Shown here: positions 52,216 to 63,903 of the stretch, in pieces
Layout: each line of letters begins with the position of its first letter
Numbering within the stretch: the first letter of the stretch is position 1
Assembly: GCA_963205525.1 (NCBI GenBank)
Contig: CAUJJP010000193.1
Coordinates: 1 to 64,000 of the forward strand
Direction of reading: 5' to 3'
DNA length: 64,000 nucleotides
DNA from: Pseudomonadota bacterium
Lineage (GTDB): Bacteria > Pseudomonadota > Gammaproteobacteria > Burkholderiales > Burkholderiaceae
Made by a program: the position numbers and the translations under genes
The notes under the pieces: generated by a model
Database searches by the model: none
Told to the model about the DNA's origin: nothing
The model's input: only the letters and a program-made list of their open reading frames with translations

Positions 52216-53178
52216 ATGTCGATCCACCGCCGCCAGGCGCTGGCGCTGCTGGCAGCCGGCACCCTGCCTGCCAGCGCGCGCGCGCAGGCCTTCCCATCCC
52301 GCCCCATCACGCTGATCGCACCGTCGGTGCCCGGCGGGTCCACCGACGTCGTCTGCCGCGCCCTGGCCGATGCCGTGGGCCGCCGCCTGGGCGTGCAGGT
52401 GCTGGTGGAGAACAAGGCCGGCGCCGGCGGCGCACTCGGCGCGATGGCGCTGGCCAATGCCCGGCCCGACGGTCACCTGCTGTCGCTGCTGCCGCTGGCG
52501 GTCTTTCGCGTCGCGCTGATGCAGGACGTGCCCTTCGACCCGCTGCGCGACCTGGCCTACGTGGCCGGCCTGGGTGGCTATACCTTCGGTCTCGCGGTCC
52601 CCGAATCGGCTCCCTACCGGACCCTGGCCGACCTGCTGGACCATGCCCGCCGGCGCCCCGGCGAGCTGACCTACGGCCATGCCGGCGTGGGCAGCACGCC
52701 CCACCTGGCGGTGGAAGAACTGGCGCTCAAGACCGGCGTGCAGTTCACCGCCATCCCCTACAAGGGATCGAACGAGGCGCTGGCTGCGCTGCTGGGCGGG
52801 CAGGTGTCGATGATGAGCGGCACGTCGGAGTTCGTGCCGCACGTGCAGGCGGGCAAATTGCGGGTGCTGGCCACGCTCGGCGCCCGCCGGTCGCCCGCCT
52901 TCCCGCATGCGCCGACGCTGCGCGAAGCCGGTGTCGACATCGTCAACGAGTCGCCCTTCGGCATCGGCGCGCCGCGCGGCACCGACCCCGCCGTCGTGAG
53001 AATCCTCCATGACGCCTTCCGCGCCGCACTCGACGAACCGGCGGTGCGCGACGCTTTCTCGCGCTACCACCTTCCCATCCTGCCGCTGAGCAGTGTCGAG
53101 TACGAGGCCTTCGCCCGCCGCACGGTGCAGGCCGAGCGCGCCACGCTGGCGCGCCTGAACCTGCTGAAGAAGCCCTGA
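52216..53178 (+). CDS. Tripartite tricarboxylate transporter substrate-binding protein (Bug family)
   Basis: This 320-residue periplasmic protein has a signal peptide cleaved near SARAQA. Its mature start AFPSRPITLIAPSVPGGSTD is the hallmark of Bug proteins, with GHAGVGSTPHLAVEELAL and VQFTAIPYKGSNEALAALLGGQ inside. It binds a carboxylate for a TctAB permease, which is not encoded here, as is common for Bug genes. The stop overlaps the ligase start by one base. It is embedded in an enzyme operon. Confidence 0.93.
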   Translation: MSIHRRQALALLAAGTLPASARAQAFPSRPITLIAPSVPGGSTDVVCRALADAVGRRLGVQVLVENKAGAGGALGAMALANARPDGHLLSLLPLAVFRVALMQDVPFDPLRDLAYVAGLGGYTFGLAVPESAPYRTLADLLDHARRRPGELTYGHAGVGSTPHLAVEELALKTGVQFTAIPYKGSNEALAALLGGQVSMMSGTSEFVPHVQAGKLRVLATLGARRSPAFPHAPTLREAGVDIVNESPFGIGAPRGTDPAVVRILHDAFRAALDEPAVRDAFSRYHLPILPLSSVEYEAFARRTVQAERATLARLNLLKKP

Positions 53179-54734
53179 TGGCCGACGCGCTGCTCGACCT
53201 GCGCCTGCACGCCGCGCGCAGACCCAAGGCCACGGCGGTCGTCTGCGGCTCCCAGCGGCTCAACTACGCCGAGCTCGAGGCCCTGGCCAACCGGCTGGCC
53301 GTGGTGGTCCGCGACGCCGGCCTGGTGCGCGGCGACCATGCGGTGGTGGTGCTGGGCAACCGGCCCGATCTGCTGGCGATGGCCTGGGCCGCCTGGCGCA
53401 CGGGCATCTACCTCACGCCGCTGTCGACCGCACTGTCGACCGTGGAGCTGGCGCGCCTGATCGAACACTGCGACGCACGGCTGGTGCTGGCCGATGGCGC
53501 GCGACCGGAGTTGACGGCCCCCTTGCCGGGGCTGGTGACGCCGCCGGCCGGTGCCATGCGCTGGCTGTCGCTGGGGGGCGGCATCGAGGGCTACGACGCG
53601 GTGGAGCCGCTGCTGGCCGCCGCATCGCCGCTGCCGGTGGCGCACGAGCCACCCGGTGCGCTGATGATGACCACGTCGGGCACCACCGGCACCCCCAAGG
53701 GCGTCATCCGCCCGCTGCTGCCGCCGGACTGGCGGGGCACGCCGCCCTTTGCAGCCGACCTCATCGGCCTGTTCGGCGTCGGCGGCGACGAGGTGCGCTA
53801 CCTGTCGACGGCACCGCTCTATCACGCGGCACCGCTGCGCTTCGCGCTCGCGGTGACGGCAGGCGGCGGCTGCGTGCACGTGATGGAACGCTTCGATGCC
53901 GGCGAGGCGCTCGAGCTGCTGGAGCGCGAGGCCATCACCCACAGCCAGTGGGTGCCCGCGATGTTCCAGCGCCTGCTGGCGCTGCCCGATGCGCGTCGCG
54001 CCGCCTTCAGCGCACCGTCGCACCGTGTGGCCATCCACGGTGCGGCACCCTGCCCCGTTGCGGTCAAGCAGGCGATGATCGCGTGGTGGGGGCCGATCCT
54101 CGTCGAGTACTACTCGGGCAGCGAAGGTGTCGGGCTGACGATGCTCGACTCGCACGAAGCACTGGCGCATCCGGGCTCGGTGGGACGTGCCCGCAAGGGC
54201 CGACTGCACGTGGTCGACGATGCCGGGCGCGAATTGCCGCCGGGCGCCAGCGGCCTGGTCTGCTTCTCGGGCATCGCCCCGTTCGCCTACCACCGCGCCC
54301 CTGAGAAGACCGCCGCACGCACGCTGCCGGGCGGGCTGCAGACCTTCGGCGACATCGGCCATGTCGACGCCGAGGGCTGGCTCTACCTGACCGACCGCCT
54401 CGACGACATGATCATCTCCGGCGGCGTGAACATCTACCCGCAGGAGATCGAGGACGCCATCGCCGCCGTTCCCGGGGTCTGGGAATGTGCCGTGGTGGGT
54501 GTGGCGCACGAGCGCTTCGGCGAACGGCCCGTGGCCTTCGTCGTGCCGCACCGGGCGCACGACCCGGCCACCGTACTCGAAGCGGTGCAGCGGCATTGCG
54601 AGCAGGTGCTCGGCCGCTTCAAGCAGCCCGAAGCCATCCACCTGCTGCCGGAACTGCCGCGCACGCCGACCGGCAAACTGCTGCGGCGCCAGCTGCGCCA
54701 GACCACCCCATCCCACCACGAGCCAAAGCCATGA
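53178..54734 (+). CDS. AMP-dependent acyl-CoA ligase
   Basis: This 518-residue ANL ligase has [30 protein letters not shown], the hinge [14 protein letters not shown] and the catalytic [11 protein letters not shown]. It activates an organic acid, possibly the ligand of the Bug protein whose gene it overlaps. Its stop overlaps the ETF beta start. The substrate is unknown. Confidence 0.9.
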   Translation: MADALLDLRLHAARRPKATAVVCGSQRLNYAELEALANRLAVVVRDAGLVRGDHAVVVLGNRPDLLAMAWAAWRTGIYLTPLSTALSTVELARLIEHCDARLVLADGARPELTAPLPGLVTPPAGAMRWLSLGGGIEGYDAVEPLLAAASPLPVAHEPPGALMMTTSGTTGTPKGVIRPLLPPDWRGTPPFAADLIGLFGVGGDEVRYLSTAPLYHAAPLRFALAVTAGGGCVHVMERFDAGEALELLEREAITHSQWVPAMFQRLLALPDARRAAFSAPSHRVAIHGAAPCPVAVKQAMIAWWGPILVEYYSGSEGVGLTMLDSHEALAHPGSVGRARKGRLHVVDDAGRELPPGASGLVCFSGIAPFAYHRAPEKTAARTLPGGLQTFGDIGHVDAEGWLYLTDRLDDMIISGGVNIYPQEIEDAIAAVPGVWECAVVGVAHERFGERPVAFVVPHRAHDPATVLEAVQRHCEQVLGRFKQPEAIHLLPELPRTPTGKLLRRQLRQTTPSHHEPKP

Positions 54735-55480
54735 AGATCCTTGTTCCGGTCAAGCGTGTCGTCGACTACAACGTCAAGGTGCGCGTGAAGTCCGACGGCA
54801 CCGGGGTCGATCTGGCCAACGTCAAGATGAGCATGAACCCCTTCGACGAGATCGCCGTCGAAGAAGCCATGCGCCTGAAGGAAAAGGGCGTGGCCACCGA
54901 GGTCATCGCCGTCTCCTGCGGCCCGACGCAGTGCCAGGAAACGCTGCGCACCGCGATGGCCATCGGCGCCGACCGCGCCATCCTGGTCGAATGTGCCGAT
55001 GAACTGCAGCCGCTGGCCGTGGCCAAGCTGCTCAAGGCCCTGCTCGACAAGGAACAGCCCGGCCTCGTCATCCTGGGCAAGCAGGCCATCGACGACGACT
55101 GCAACCAGACCGGCCAGATGCTGGCGGCACTCGCCGGCCTGCCGCAGGCCACCTTTGCCAGCAAGGTGGAGGTCGAAGGCGGCAAGGCCGTCATCACGCG
55201 CGAAGTCGACGGCGGCCTGGAGCGGCTCTCGCTCCAGCTGCCGGCCATCGTCACCACCGACCTGCGCCTGAACGAGCCGCGCTACGTCACGCTGCCCAAC
55301 ATCATGAAGGCCAAGAAGAAGACGCTGGACGTGGTCAAGCCGGCCGACCTGGGTGTGGACGTCACCCCGCGCATCAAGACGCTGACAGTCGTCGAACCCC
55401 CGAAGCGCGGCGCCGGCGTCAAGGTGCCCGACGTCGCCACGCTGGTGGCCAAGCTGAAGAACGAAGCCAAAGTCATCTGA
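54731..55480 (+). CDS. etfB: Electron transfer flavoprotein beta subunit
   Basis: This 249-residue protein has the ETF-beta start [56 protein letters not shown] and [20 protein letters not shown]. It binds AMP and pairs with ETF alpha to accept electrons from the acyl-CoA dehydrogenases of the operon. Its ATG overlaps the ligase stop. Confidence 0.97.
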   Translation: MKILVPVKRVVDYNVKVRVKSDGTGVDLANVKMSMNPFDEIAVEEAMRLKEKGVATEVIAVSCGPTQCQETLRTAMAIGADRAILVECADELQPLAVAKLLKALLDKEQPGLVILGKQAIDDDCNQTGQMLAALAGLPQATFASKVEVEGGKAVITREVDGGLERLSLQLPAIVTTDLRLNEPRYVTLPNIMKAKKKTLDVVKPADLGVDVTPRIKTLTVVEPPKRGAGVKVPDVATLVAKLKNEAKVI

Positions 55481-55490
55481 GGGACGCCGA

Positions 55491-56423
55491 ATGACCACCC
55501 TTGTCATTGCCGAACACGACAACGCGTCCATCAAGGGCGCGACCCTCAACACCGTCACCGCGGCCCTGGCCTGCGGTGGCGAGGTCCACGTGCTGGTGGC
55601 CGGCGCCAATGCCGCCGCCGCCGCGCAGGCCGCGAGCCAGATCGCGGGTGTGGCCAAGGTGCTGCACGCCGACGCGCCGGGCCTGGACCATGGCCTGGCC
55701 GAGAACATGGCCGCGCAGGTCGTCGCCATCGCCAAGGCCTACAGCCACCTGCTGTTCCCGGCCACCGCCGCCGGCAAGAACGTGGCCCCGCGCGTGGCCG
55801 CGCTGCTGGACGTGGCGCAGGTCAGCGACGCCACCAAGGTCATCAGCGCCGATACCTTCGAGCGCCCGATCTATGCCGGCAATGCGATGGCCACCGTGCA
55901 GAGCCTGGACGCCATCAAGGTCATCACCGTGCGCACCACCGGCTTCGACGCCGCGGCGGCCACGGGTGGCGGCGCGCCAGTCGAAAACCTGAGCGCGGTG
56001 GCCGGCAGCGGCCTGAGCAGCTTCCTGGGCAGCGAGATCGCCAAGAGCGACCGCCCCGAGCTCACCGCGGCCAAGATCATCGTCAGCGGCGGCCGGGCTC
56101 TCGGCAGCAGCGACAAATTCAGCGAGGTGCTGACGCCGCTGGCCGACAAGCTCGGTGCGGCGCTGGGCGCCAGCCGCGCCGCGGTGGACGCCGGCTATGC
56201 GCCCAACGACTGGCAGGTCGGGCAGACCGGCAAGATCGTGGCGCCGCAGCTCTACATCGCTGCCGGCATCAGCGGCGCCATCCAGCACCTGGCGGGCATG
56301 AAGGACTCCAAGGTCATCGTGGCCATCAACAAGGACCCCGAGGCGCCGATCTTCAGCGTCGCCGACTACGGGCTGGAGGCCGACCTGTTCACCGCGGTGC
56401 CGGAGCTGGTGGCCAGCCTCTGA
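55491..56423 (+). CDS. etfA: Electron transfer flavoprotein alpha subunit
   Basis: This 310-residue protein has an N-terminal ETF domain ([19 protein letters not shown]) and a C-terminal FAD domain with [28 protein letters not shown] and [18 protein letters not shown]. It forms the FAD-carrying half of ETF. It lies 10 bases after etfB and before icmF, so it is probably the ETF for this degradation operon. Confidence 0.97.
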   Translation: MTTLVIAEHDNASIKGATLNTVTAALACGGEVHVLVAGANAAAAAQAASQIAGVAKVLHADAPGLDHGLAENMAAQVVAIAKAYSHLLFPATAAGKNVAPRVAALLDVAQVSDATKVISADTFERPIYAGNAMATVQSLDAIKVITVRTTGFDAAAATGGGAPVENLSAVAGSGLSSFLGSEIAKSDRPELTAAKIIVSGGRALGSSDKFSEVLTPLADKLGAALGASRAAVDAGYAPNDWQVGQTGKIVAPQLYIAAGISGAIQHLAGMKDSKVIVAINKDPEAPIFSVADYGLEADLFTAVPELVASL

Positions 56424-56450
56424 CGATCCTTTTTCCCTGAGACCCCTGCC

Positions 56451-59400
56451 ATGACCGACCTCTCCGCCGAATTCCAGGCCCTGGCCCAGTACCGGCCCAC
56501 GCACAAGGTGCGCTTCGTCACCGCCGCCAGCCTGTTCGACGGCCACGACGCGGCCATCAACATCATGCGGCGCATCCTGCAGGGCATGGGGGCAGAGGTC
56601 ATCCACCTCGGCCACAACCGCTCGGTCGACGAGGTGGTGACGGCGGCGCTGCAGGAGGACGTGCAGGGCATCGCCATCAGCAGCTACCAGGGCGGCCACG
56701 TCGAATATTTCAAATACATGGTCGACCTGCTGCGCCAGCGCGGCGGCGCGCAGGTGCAGGTCTTCGGCGGTGGCGGCGGCGTCATCGTGCCGGCCGAGAT
56801 CCGCGAGCTGCAGGGCTACGGCGTGGCCCGCATCTACAGCCCCGAGGACGGCCAGCGCATGGGGCTGCAGGGCATGATCGGCGAGATGGTCATGCGCTGC
56901 GACGTCGACCTGTCGCCGCATGCGCCGAAGGACGTCGCCGCGCTGCAGAGCCACACCGAGGCCGCCTGGCGGTCGCTGGCCCAGGCCATCACCGCGCTGG
57001 AGAATGGCCGTGCCGACCCCGCCTTCAAGGCCGCACTGGCCGCGGCCGCCGCCGGCACGAAGATCCCCGTGCTGGGCATCACCGGCACCGGCGGCGCGGG
57101 AAAAAGCAGCCTCACCGACGAGCTCATCCGCCGCCTGCGCCTGGACCAGGGTGACGCGCTGCGCGTGGCGGTGATCTCCATCGACCCGTCACGCCGCAAG
57201 AGCGGCGGCGCACTGCTGGGCGACCGCATCCGCATGAATGCCATCAGCCCCTGGCAGGCCGGTCCGCGTGTCTTCATGCGCTCCTTGGCCACACGCGACT
57301 TCGGCAGCGAGATCAGCCAGGCCCTGCCCGATGTCGTGCTGGCCGCCAAGGCCGCCGGCTTCGACCTCGTGATCGTCGAGACCTCGGGCATCGGCCAGGG
57401 CGACGCCGCCATCGTGCCGCTGGTCGACGTGCCGCTGTATGTGATGACGCCCGAATTCGGCGCCGCCAGCCAGCTCGAGAAGATCGACATGCTGGACTTC
57501 GCCGAATTCGTCGCCATCAACAAATTCGACCGCAAGGGTGCGGCCGATGCGCTGCGCGACGTCGCCAAGCAGGTGCAGCGCAACCGCAATGCCTTCGGTG
57601 CGCCGCCCGAGACCATGCCCGTCTTCGGCACCATGGCCAGCCGCTTCAACGACGACGGCGTCACCGCGCTGTACCAGGCGCTGAAGCCGCGCCTGGCCGC
57701 GCTGGGCATGCCGGTGGCCGAAGGCCGGCTGCCGCCGGTGGCCACGCGCCACAGCACGCACCAGACGCCCATCGTGCCGGGCGCGCGCGTGCGCTACCTG
57801 GCCGACATCGCCGATACCGTGCGCGGCTACAAGGCCCGGGCGCGGGCGCAGGCCCGGCTGGCGCGTGAGGTGCAGCAGCTGCGCGAGACCGCGCGCATGC
57901 TGCACGAAGACGACGCCACGCGCGACGGCGCGAAGAATACCGTGCTCAAGCTGGCCGACGAGCGCGAGGCCCGGCTCGATGCGCACGCCAAGAAGCTGCT
58001 GGCCATGTGGCCCGACATGGTCCGCGCCTACGCCGGCGACGAATATGTGGTGAAGATCCGCGACAAGGAGATCCGCACCGGCCTCGTGCACACCACGCTG
58101 TCGGGCCAGAAGATCCGCAAGGTGGCGCTGCCGGCCTACGAAGACCACGGCGAGTTGCTGAAGTGGCTGCTGCTGGAGAACGTGCCGGGCAGCTTTCCGT
58201 ATACCGCCGGCGTCTTTGCCTTCAAGCGCGAAGGCGAGGACCCGACGCGCATGTTTGCCGGCGAGGGCGATGCCTTCCGCACCAACCGGCGCTTCAAGCT
58301 GGTCAGCGAAGGGATGCCGGCCAAGCGGCTGAGCACGGCCTTCGACAGCGTCACGCTCTACGGCAACGACCCCGACCCGCGGCCCGACATCTACGGCAAG
58401 GTCGGCAATTCGGGCGTCAGCATCGCCACGCTGGACGACCTGAAGGTGCTGTATTCGGGCTTCGACCTGTGCAACCCCAGCACCTCGGTCAGCATGACCA
58501 TCAATGGGCCCGCACCCAGCATCCTGGCGATGTTCATGAATGCCGCCATCGACCAGCAGCTGGAGAAGTTCCGCACCGACAACGGCCGCGAGCCCACCGA
58601 CGACGAGGCCGCCAAGATCCGCGCCTGGACGCTGGCCAATGTGCGCGGCACCGTGCAGGCCGACATCCTGAAGGAAGACCAGGGCCAGAACACCTGCATC
58701 TTCAGCACCGAGTTCAGCCTGAAGGTGATGGGCGACATCGCCGAATATTTCGTGCACCACGACGTGCGCAATTTCTACTCGGTCAGCATCAGCGGCTATC
58801 ACATCGCCGAGGCCGGCGCCAACCCGATCAGCCAGCTGGCCTTCACGCTCAGCAACGGCTTCACCTTCGTCGAGGCCTACCTGGCGCGCGGCATGCACAT
58901 CGACGATTTCGCGCCCAACCTGAGCTTCTTCTTCAGCAACGGCATGGACCCGGAATACACGGTGCTGGGCCGCGTGGCGCGCCGCATCTGGGCCACGGCC
59001 ATGCGCGACCGCTACGGCGCCAACGAACGGTCCCAGAAGCTGAAATACCACATCCAGACCAGCGGCCGCAGCCTGCACGCGCAGGAGATCGCCTTCAACG
59101 ACATCCGCACCACGCTGCAGGCGCTGATCGCCATCTACGACAACTGCAACAGCCTGCACACCAACGCCTACGACGAGGCGATCACCACGCCGACCGAGGA
59201 GAGCGTGCGCCGCGCGATGGCCATCCAGCTGGTGATCAACCGCGAATGGGGGCTGGCCAAGAACGAAAACCCCAACCAGGGCGCCTTCGTCATCGACGAG
59301 CTGACCGAACTGGTGGAAGAGGCGGTGCTGGCCGAATTCGAAAAGATCGCCGAACGCGGCGGTGTGCTGGGCGCGATGGAGACCGGCTACCAGCGCAGCA

Positions 59401-59744
59401 AGATCCAGGAAGAGAGCATGCACTACGAGATGCTCAAGCACACCGGCGAGCACCCGATCATCGGCGTCAACACCTTCCGCAACCCGCATGGCGACCCGGT
59501 GCCCGAGCACATCGAGCTGGCGCGCAGCACCGAGGACGAAAAGCAGAGCCAGCTGAACCGCCTGCGCGACTTCCACGCCCGCCACGCGCACGAGTCGCCG
59601 GCCATGCTGCAGCGGCTGCAGCAGGCGGTGATCGACAACGACAATGTCTTCGCGGTGCTGATGGACGCCGTGCGCTGCTGCAGCCTGGGGCAGATCACCA
59701 GCGCCTGGTTCGAGGTGGGCGGGCAGTATCGGCGCAGCATGTGA
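56451..59744 (+). CDS. icmF: Fused isobutyryl-CoA mutase with G-protein chaperone
   Basis: This 1097-residue protein has three parts. The N-terminal B12 domain has the base-off His in [15 protein letters not shown] MeaI/MeaB-type GTPase domain follows, with [12 protein letters not shown]. The C-terminal mutase has [19 protein letters not shown] and [13 protein letters not shown], where Gln replaces the Arg of methylmalonyl-CoA mutase, consistent with uncharged acyl groups. It interconverts isobutyryl-CoA and n-butyryl-CoA and may take other branched chains such as pivalyl-CoA. It lies 27 bases after etfA. Confidence 0.95.
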   Translation: MTDLSAEFQALAQYRPTHKVRFVTAASLFDGHDAAINIMRRILQGMGAEVIHLGHNRSVDEVVTAALQEDVQGIAISSYQGGHVEYFKYMVDLLRQRGGAQVQVFGGGGGVIVPAEIRELQGYGVARIYSPEDGQRMGLQGMIGEMVMRCDVDLSPHAPKDVAALQSHTEAAWRSLAQAITALENGRADPAFKAALAAAAAGTKIPVLGITGTGGAGKSSLTDELIRRLRLDQGDALRVAVISIDPSRRKSGGALLGDRIRMNAISPWQAGPRVFMRSLATRDFGSEISQALPDVVLAAKAAGFDLVIVETSGIGQGDAAIVPLVDVPLYVMTPEFGAASQLEKIDMLDFAEFVAINKFDRKGAADALRDVAKQVQRNRNAFGAPPETMPVFGTMASRFNDDGVTALYQALKPRLAALGMPVAEGRLPPVATRHSTHQTPIVPGARVRYLADIADTVRGYKARARAQARLAREVQQLRETARMLHEDDATRDGAKNTVLKLADEREARLDAHAKKLLAMWPDMVRAYAGDEYVVKIRDKEIRTGLVHTTLSGQKIRKVALPAYEDHGELLKWLLLENVPGSFPYTAGVFAFKREGEDPTRMFAGEGDAFRTNRRFKLVSEGMPAKRLSTAFDSVTLYGNDPDPRPDIYGKVGNSGVSIATLDDLKVLYSGFDLCNPSTSVSMTINGPAPSILAMFMNAAIDQQLEKFRTDNGREPTDDEAAKIRAWTLANVRGTVQADILKEDQGQNTCIFSTEFSLKVMGDIAEYFVHHDVRNFYSVSISGYHIAEAGANPISQLAFTLSNGFTFVEAYLARGMHIDDFAPNLSFFFSNGMDPEYTVLGRVARRIWATAMRDRYGANERSQKLKYHIQTSGRSLHAQEIAFNDIRTTLQALIAIYDNCNSLHTNAYDEAITTPTEESVRRAMAIQLVINREWGLAKNENPNQGAFVIDELTELVEEAVLAEFEKIAERGGVLGAMETGYQRSKIQEESMHYEMLKHTGEHPIIGVNTFRNPHGDPVPEHIELARSTEDEKQSQLNRLRDFHARHAHESPAMLQRLQQAVIDNDNVFAVLMDAVRCCSLGQITSAWFEVGGQYRRSM

Positions 59745-59787
59745 TCGCGCCACACCTCCTCCTCCCACCAACTTGAGACACCACACC

Positions 59788-60975
59788 ATGAACAAGCCCG
59801 AGATCCACGTCGTCGCCGCTGCCCGCACCGCCATCGGCACCTTCGGCGGCAGCCTCAAGGACATGCCGCTGGCCGACCTGGCCACCGTCGCCGTCAGGGC
59901 CGCGCTCGACCGCAGCGGCGTGCCGCTGGACGCCGTGGGCCATCTGGCGATGGGCAACGTGATCCCGACCGACCCGCGCGACGCCTACCTGAGCCGCGTG
60001 GCCGCGCTGCAGGCCGGCCTGTCGCAGGACGTTCCGGCCTTCAACGTCAACCGCCTGTGCGGCTCGGGCCTGCAGGCCATCGTCTCGGCCGCTCAGGCCC
60101 TGACGCTGGGCGACTGCGACGTCGCGGTGGGCGCGGGTGCAGAGAACATGTCGCGCGGGCCCTACCTGGTGCCGGCCATGCGCTGGGGCGCGCGCATGGG
60201 CGACGCGACGATGCTGGACTACATGCTGCAGATCCTGCACGACCCCTTCCACAAGATCCACATGGGCATCACGGCCGAGAACGTCGCCGACGCCCACGGC
60301 ATCTCGCGCGAGGACATGGACCGCCTGGCCGCCGAAAGTCACCGTCGCGCCGCGCGGGCCATCGCCGAAGGCCGCTTCAGGGAACAGATCGTCCCGGTGC
60401 CCGTCGTCACGCGCAAGGGCACCGTCCAGTTCGACACCGACGAGCACGTGAAGCCGGACACCACGATCGAGCTGCTGGCGAAGATGAAGCCCGCCTTCCG
60501 CAAGGAGGGTGGCACGGTGACGGCGGGCAACGCCTCGGGCATCAACGACGGTGCCGCTGCCGTCGTGCTGGCGACCGGCGAGGCCGTGAAGACCCACGGA
60601 CTCAAGTCGCTGGCACGCCTGGTGTCGTACGCCCACGCCGGCGTGGACCCCAAGCTCATGGGCATCGGCCCCGTGCCGGCCACGCGCAAGGCGCTGGCCC
60701 GCGCCGGCCTGCAGGTGGCCGACCTCGATGTCATCGAGAGTAACGAGGCCTTTGCGGCCCAGGCCTGCGCCGTGACGAAGGTTCTGGCGCTCGACCCCGC
60801 CAAGGTCAACCCCAACGGGTCGGGTATCTCGCTGGGCCACCCGGTGGGTGCCACCGGTGCCCTGATCACGACGAAGGCCCTGTACGAGTTGCAGCGCATC
60901 GGCGGGCGCTACGCGCTGGTCACCATGTGCATCGGCGGTGGACAAGGCATTGCCGCCATCTTCGAGCGCAGCTGA
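59788..60975 (+). CDS. Acetyl-CoA acetyltransferase / beta-ketothiolase
   Basis: This 395-residue thiolase II enzyme has the catalytic NRLCGSG (Cys91), ESNEAFAAQA, GHPVGATGA and the second Cys in CIGGGQG. It cleaves acetoacetyl-CoA or other 3-ketoacyl-CoA, or runs the condensation. The ATG at 59788 is preferred to one 15 bases upstream by family alignment (MNKPEIHVVAAARTAIG). It lies 43 bases after icmF. Confidence 0.95.
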   Translation: MNKPEIHVVAAARTAIGTFGGSLKDMPLADLATVAVRAALDRSGVPLDAVGHLAMGNVIPTDPRDAYLSRVAALQAGLSQDVPAFNVNRLCGSGLQAIVSAAQALTLGDCDVAVGAGAENMSRGPYLVPAMRWGARMGDATMLDYMLQILHDPFHKIHMGITAENVADAHGISREDMDRLAAESHRRAARAIAEGRFREQIVPVPVVTRKGTVQFDTDEHVKPDTTIELLAKMKPAFRKEGGTVTAGNASGINDGAAAVVLATGEAVKTHGLKSLARLVSYAHAGVDPKLMGIGPVPATRKALARAGLQVADLDVIESNEAFAAQACAVTKVLALDPAKVNPNGSGISLGHPVGATGALITTKALYELQRIGGRYALVTMCIGGGQGIAAIFERS

Positions 60976-60989
60976 ACGGCAAGGCCAGC

Positions 60990-62660
60990 ATGACCCCCCA
61001 GGAGATCCTCGACCAATTTGGCCTGCGGGAGGCCATGGACTACGACGTCGTGGTCGTCGGCGCCGGCCCGGCCGGGCTGGCCACGGCGATCCGGCTGAAG
61101 CAGCTCAACGCCGGGCTCTCGGTGGTGGTGCTGGAGAAGGGTTCCGAGCCCGGTGCGCACATCCTGTCGGGTGCGGTGATGGACCCGCGTGCGCTGACCG
61201 AACTCTTCCCCGACTGGCAGGAACGCGGCGCGCCGCTGAACCAGCCCGTCACCGGTGACGAGGTGCTGTTCCTGCAACGCGACAGCGCGCAGGTCACCCC
61301 GCACTGGCTGATCCCCGGTTGCCTGCACAACCAGGGCAACTACGTCATCAGCCTGGGTGCGGTCACCAAGTGGCTGGCCGAGCAGGCCGAAAGCCTGGGC
61401 GTCGAGATCTTCCCCGGCTTCGCCGCCGCCGAGGTGCTGTACGACGAGGCCGGCGCCGTGCGCGGCGTGGCCACCGGCAACATGGGCGTGGGCAAGGACG
61501 GCCAGCCGCACGACGGCTTCCAGCTCGGCATGGAGTTGTGCGGCAAATACACCGTCTTCGCCGAAGGCGCACGCGGCCACCTGGGCAAGCAGCTGATCGC
61601 GCGCTACCAGCTGGACGAGGGCCGGGATCCGCAGAGCTACGCCATCGGCATCAAGGAGCTGTGGGAAGTGCCCGCCGACAAGGCGAAACCGGGGCTGGTG
61701 GTGCACACCGCCGGCTGGCCGATGGACGAGAACACCTACGGCGGCGGCTTCCTCTACCACCTGGAGGGCAACAAGGTCACCCTCGGTTATGTCGTCGGGC
61801 TGGACTACCAGAACCCCTGGATCAGCCCCTTCGAGGAGATGCAGCGCTGGAAGACGCACCCGGCCATCCGCGCCCACCTCGAAGGCGGCAAGCGCATCGG
61901 CTATGGCGCGCGCGCCATCACCGCCGGCGGCCTGCTCTCCCTGCCCAAGCTGGTGTTCCCCGGTGGCGCGCTGGTGGGCTGCGATGCCGGCACGTTGAAT
62001 GCCGCGCGCATCAAGGGCAGCCATGCCGCCATCAAGACCGGCATGCTGGCCGCCGAAGTCGCCGCCGCGGCGATCTCGGCTGGGCGCAGCGCCGACGAGC
62101 TCACGGCGTACCCGCAGGCCTTCGAGCAGAGCTGGCTGCACGCCGAACTGCACCAAAGTCGCAATTTCAAGCAGTGGTTCAAATATGGCAATACCGTCGG
62201 CGCGGTGATGACCGGCATCGAGCAGTGGCTGCTGCCCAAGCTGGGCATCCAGAGCCCGCCGTGGACCAAGCACCGCCATGCGCCCGACCATGGCCGCATG
62301 CATGCCGCCGCACAGGTGGAGCCGATCCGCTACCCCAAGCCCGACGGCGTGCTGACCTTCGACCGCCTGAGCTCGGTCTTCATCAGCAACACCAACCACG
62401 AGGAAGACCAGCCGGCGCACCTGACGCTCAAGGACGCATCCGTGCCGGTGGCCATCAACCTGGCGAAATATGCCGGCCCCGAAAGCCGCTACTGCCCGGC
62501 CGGCGTCTACGAATTCGTCCACACCGACGGCGAGGACCGGCTCGTCATCAATGCGCAGAACTGCGTGCACTGCAAGACCTGCGACATCAAGGACCCGACG
62601 CAGAACATCGTCTGGGTCACGCCCGAGGGCGGTGGCGGGCCGACCTACGCGGGGATGTGA
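60990..62660 (+). CDS. Electron transfer flavoprotein-ubiquinone oxidoreductase
   Basis: This 556-residue membrane-associated flavoprotein has FAD-binding VVVVGAGPAGLATAIRL near the start. The C-terminal [4Fe-4S] cluster ligands are in SRYCPAGVYEF and NCVHCKTCDIKDP. It passes electrons from reduced ETF to the quinone pool. Its place with etfBA and several acyl-CoA dehydrogenases makes the operon self-sufficient for electron transfer. Confidence 0.96.
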   Translation: MTPQEILDQFGLREAMDYDVVVVGAGPAGLATAIRLKQLNAGLSVVVLEKGSEPGAHILSGAVMDPRALTELFPDWQERGAPLNQPVTGDEVLFLQRDSAQVTPHWLIPGCLHNQGNYVISLGAVTKWLAEQAESLGVEIFPGFAAAEVLYDEAGAVRGVATGNMGVGKDGQPHDGFQLGMELCGKYTVFAEGARGHLGKQLIARYQLDEGRDPQSYAIGIKELWEVPADKAKPGLVVHTAGWPMDENTYGGGFLYHLEGNKVTLGYVVGLDYQNPWISPFEEMQRWKTHPAIRAHLEGGKRIGYGARAITAGGLLSLPKLVFPGGALVGCDAGTLNAARIKGSHAAIKTGMLAAEVAAAAISAGRSADELTAYPQAFEQSWLHAELHQSRNFKQWFKYGNTVGAVMTGIEQWLLPKLGIQSPPWTKHRHAPDHGRMHAAAQVEPIRYPKPDGVLTFDRLSSVFISNTNHEEDQPAHLTLKDASVPVAINLAKYAGPESRYCPAGVYEFVHTDGEDRLVINAQNCVHCKTCDIKDPTQNIVWVTPEGGGGPTYAGM

Positions 62661-62697
62661 GGCGGCTACAGTCCGTGGCAAGCACCCTACCGAAACC

Positions 62698-63903
62698 ATG
62701 AGCACAACCCCACTGGCCGACGTCAAGGTGCTGGACTTGTCCAAGGTGCTGGCTGGCCCCTTGTGCGCGATGTACCTCGGCGACATGGGTGCCGAAGTCG
62801 TCAAGGTCGAGTCGCCGGAAGGAGACGAGACCCGCGGCTGGCCGCCGTTCCACCGAGATGCCCGGGGCAAAACGACGGGCGCCGTCTTCTTCAGCGCCAA
62901 CCGTAACAAGCGCAGCATCGCCATCGACCTGCGGCAGGAGGCCGGCCGCGCCCTGGTGCAGCGGCTTGCAGCGGCCAGTGACGTGGTCATCGAAAGCTTC
63001 GGGCCTGGGGTCGCCGAGAAGCTCGGGGTCGATGCGACGACGCTGTGCGCGACGAGCCCGCGGCTGGTGCACTGCCGAATTTCAGGCTACGGCAGCGTTG
63101 GCCCGATGCGCCAGGGCAAGGGCTACGACGTCATCCTGCAGGCCTTTAGCGGCATGCTGTCGATCACCGGCGAGCGCGGCGGCGGCCCCGTGCGCAGCCC
63201 CTTCTCGCCGGTCGACCAGGCCACCGGCCTGCACGCGCTGATCGGCATCCTGGCCCTGCTGCACGAACGGGAACGTACTGGCCGGGGCGGCACGGTCGAG
63301 GCCTCGCTGTTCGATACCGCGACCGGCTTCCTCGGCTACTTCCTGCAGTCGTACTGGGCGCGGGGTACCGAACCCGAGCGCGCCGGCTCGGGGCACGAGT
63401 CACTCTGTCCGTACGAGGCCTTCGAAACGGCCGACAAGCCGCTCATCCTGGGCGTGGCCAATGACGGCCTGTGGCGTCGCTTCTGCGCACTTGCCGGACT
63501 CGAGGCCTTCGTCGACAGGCCAGAGTTCCGCACCAATGCCGACCGCGTCAGGCACCGCGATGCGACGGTGGCACTGGTGAAGGCGAAGCTCCGCGAACGA
63601 ACGCGCGACGACTGGCTCGACGACCTGTCTGCCGCCGGCATTCCCTGCTCACCCTTGCACACGCTGGGCGAATTGGCGTCACACCCGCACAGCCGTGCGA
63701 GCGAAATGATCCGAAGCCTGACCGATTCAGAGGTCGGTGACTGGCAAACCGTTTCACAGCCGCTGCGCTTCGATGGCCAGCGACCGTCACCCCGCAGCCC
63801 CCCACCCTCCCATGGCGCTGACGCCAAACACGTGCTCCAGGCTGCCGGAATGACAGACGAAGAAGTCGTACGATTGATTGCATCGGGCGTGGTGAAGATC
63901 TGA
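62698..63903 (+). CDS. CaiB/BaiF family III CoA-transferase
   Basis: This 401-residue protein has VLDLSKVLAGPLCAMYLGDMGAEVVKVE, NRNKRSIAIDLR and SPVDQATGLHALIGIL with the catalytic-type Asp. RGGTVEASLFDTATGFLG follows. It resembles CoA-transferases of the succinyl- or formyl-CoA type more than racemases. It is the last gene visible in the operon, 37 bases after ETF-QO. Its 3' part looks less GC-rich than its neighbours, possibly a later addition. Confidence 0.88.
   Translation: MSTTPLADVKVLDLSKVLAGPLCAMYLGDMGAEVVKVESPEGDETRGWPPFHRDARGKTTGAVFFSANRNKRSIAIDLRQEAGRALVQRLAAASDVVIESFGPGVAEKLGVDATTLCATSPRLVHCRISGYGSVGPMRQGKGYDVILQAFSGMLSITGERGGGPVRSPFSPVDQATGLHALIGILALLHERERTGRGGTVEASLFDTATGFLGYFLQSYWARGTEPERAGSGHESLCPYEAFETADKPLILGVANDGLWRRFCALAGLEAFVDRPEFRTNADRVRHRDATVALVKAKLRERTRDDWLDDLSAAGIPCSPLHTLGELASHPHSRASEMIRSLTDSEVGDWQTVSQPLRFDGQRPSPRSPPPSHGADAKHVLQAAGMTDEEVVRLIASGVVKI

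Noticed and set aside
57189..59957. Minus-strand frame of about 920 codons opposite icmF
   Set aside because: It is a shadow of icmF: a low-complexity His/Gly/Ala/Val-rich product without domains.
63862..63875. GTCGTACGATTG resembling a half-site of the recurring palindrome
   Set aside because: It lies inside the coding end of the CoA-transferase gene and lacks a second arm.
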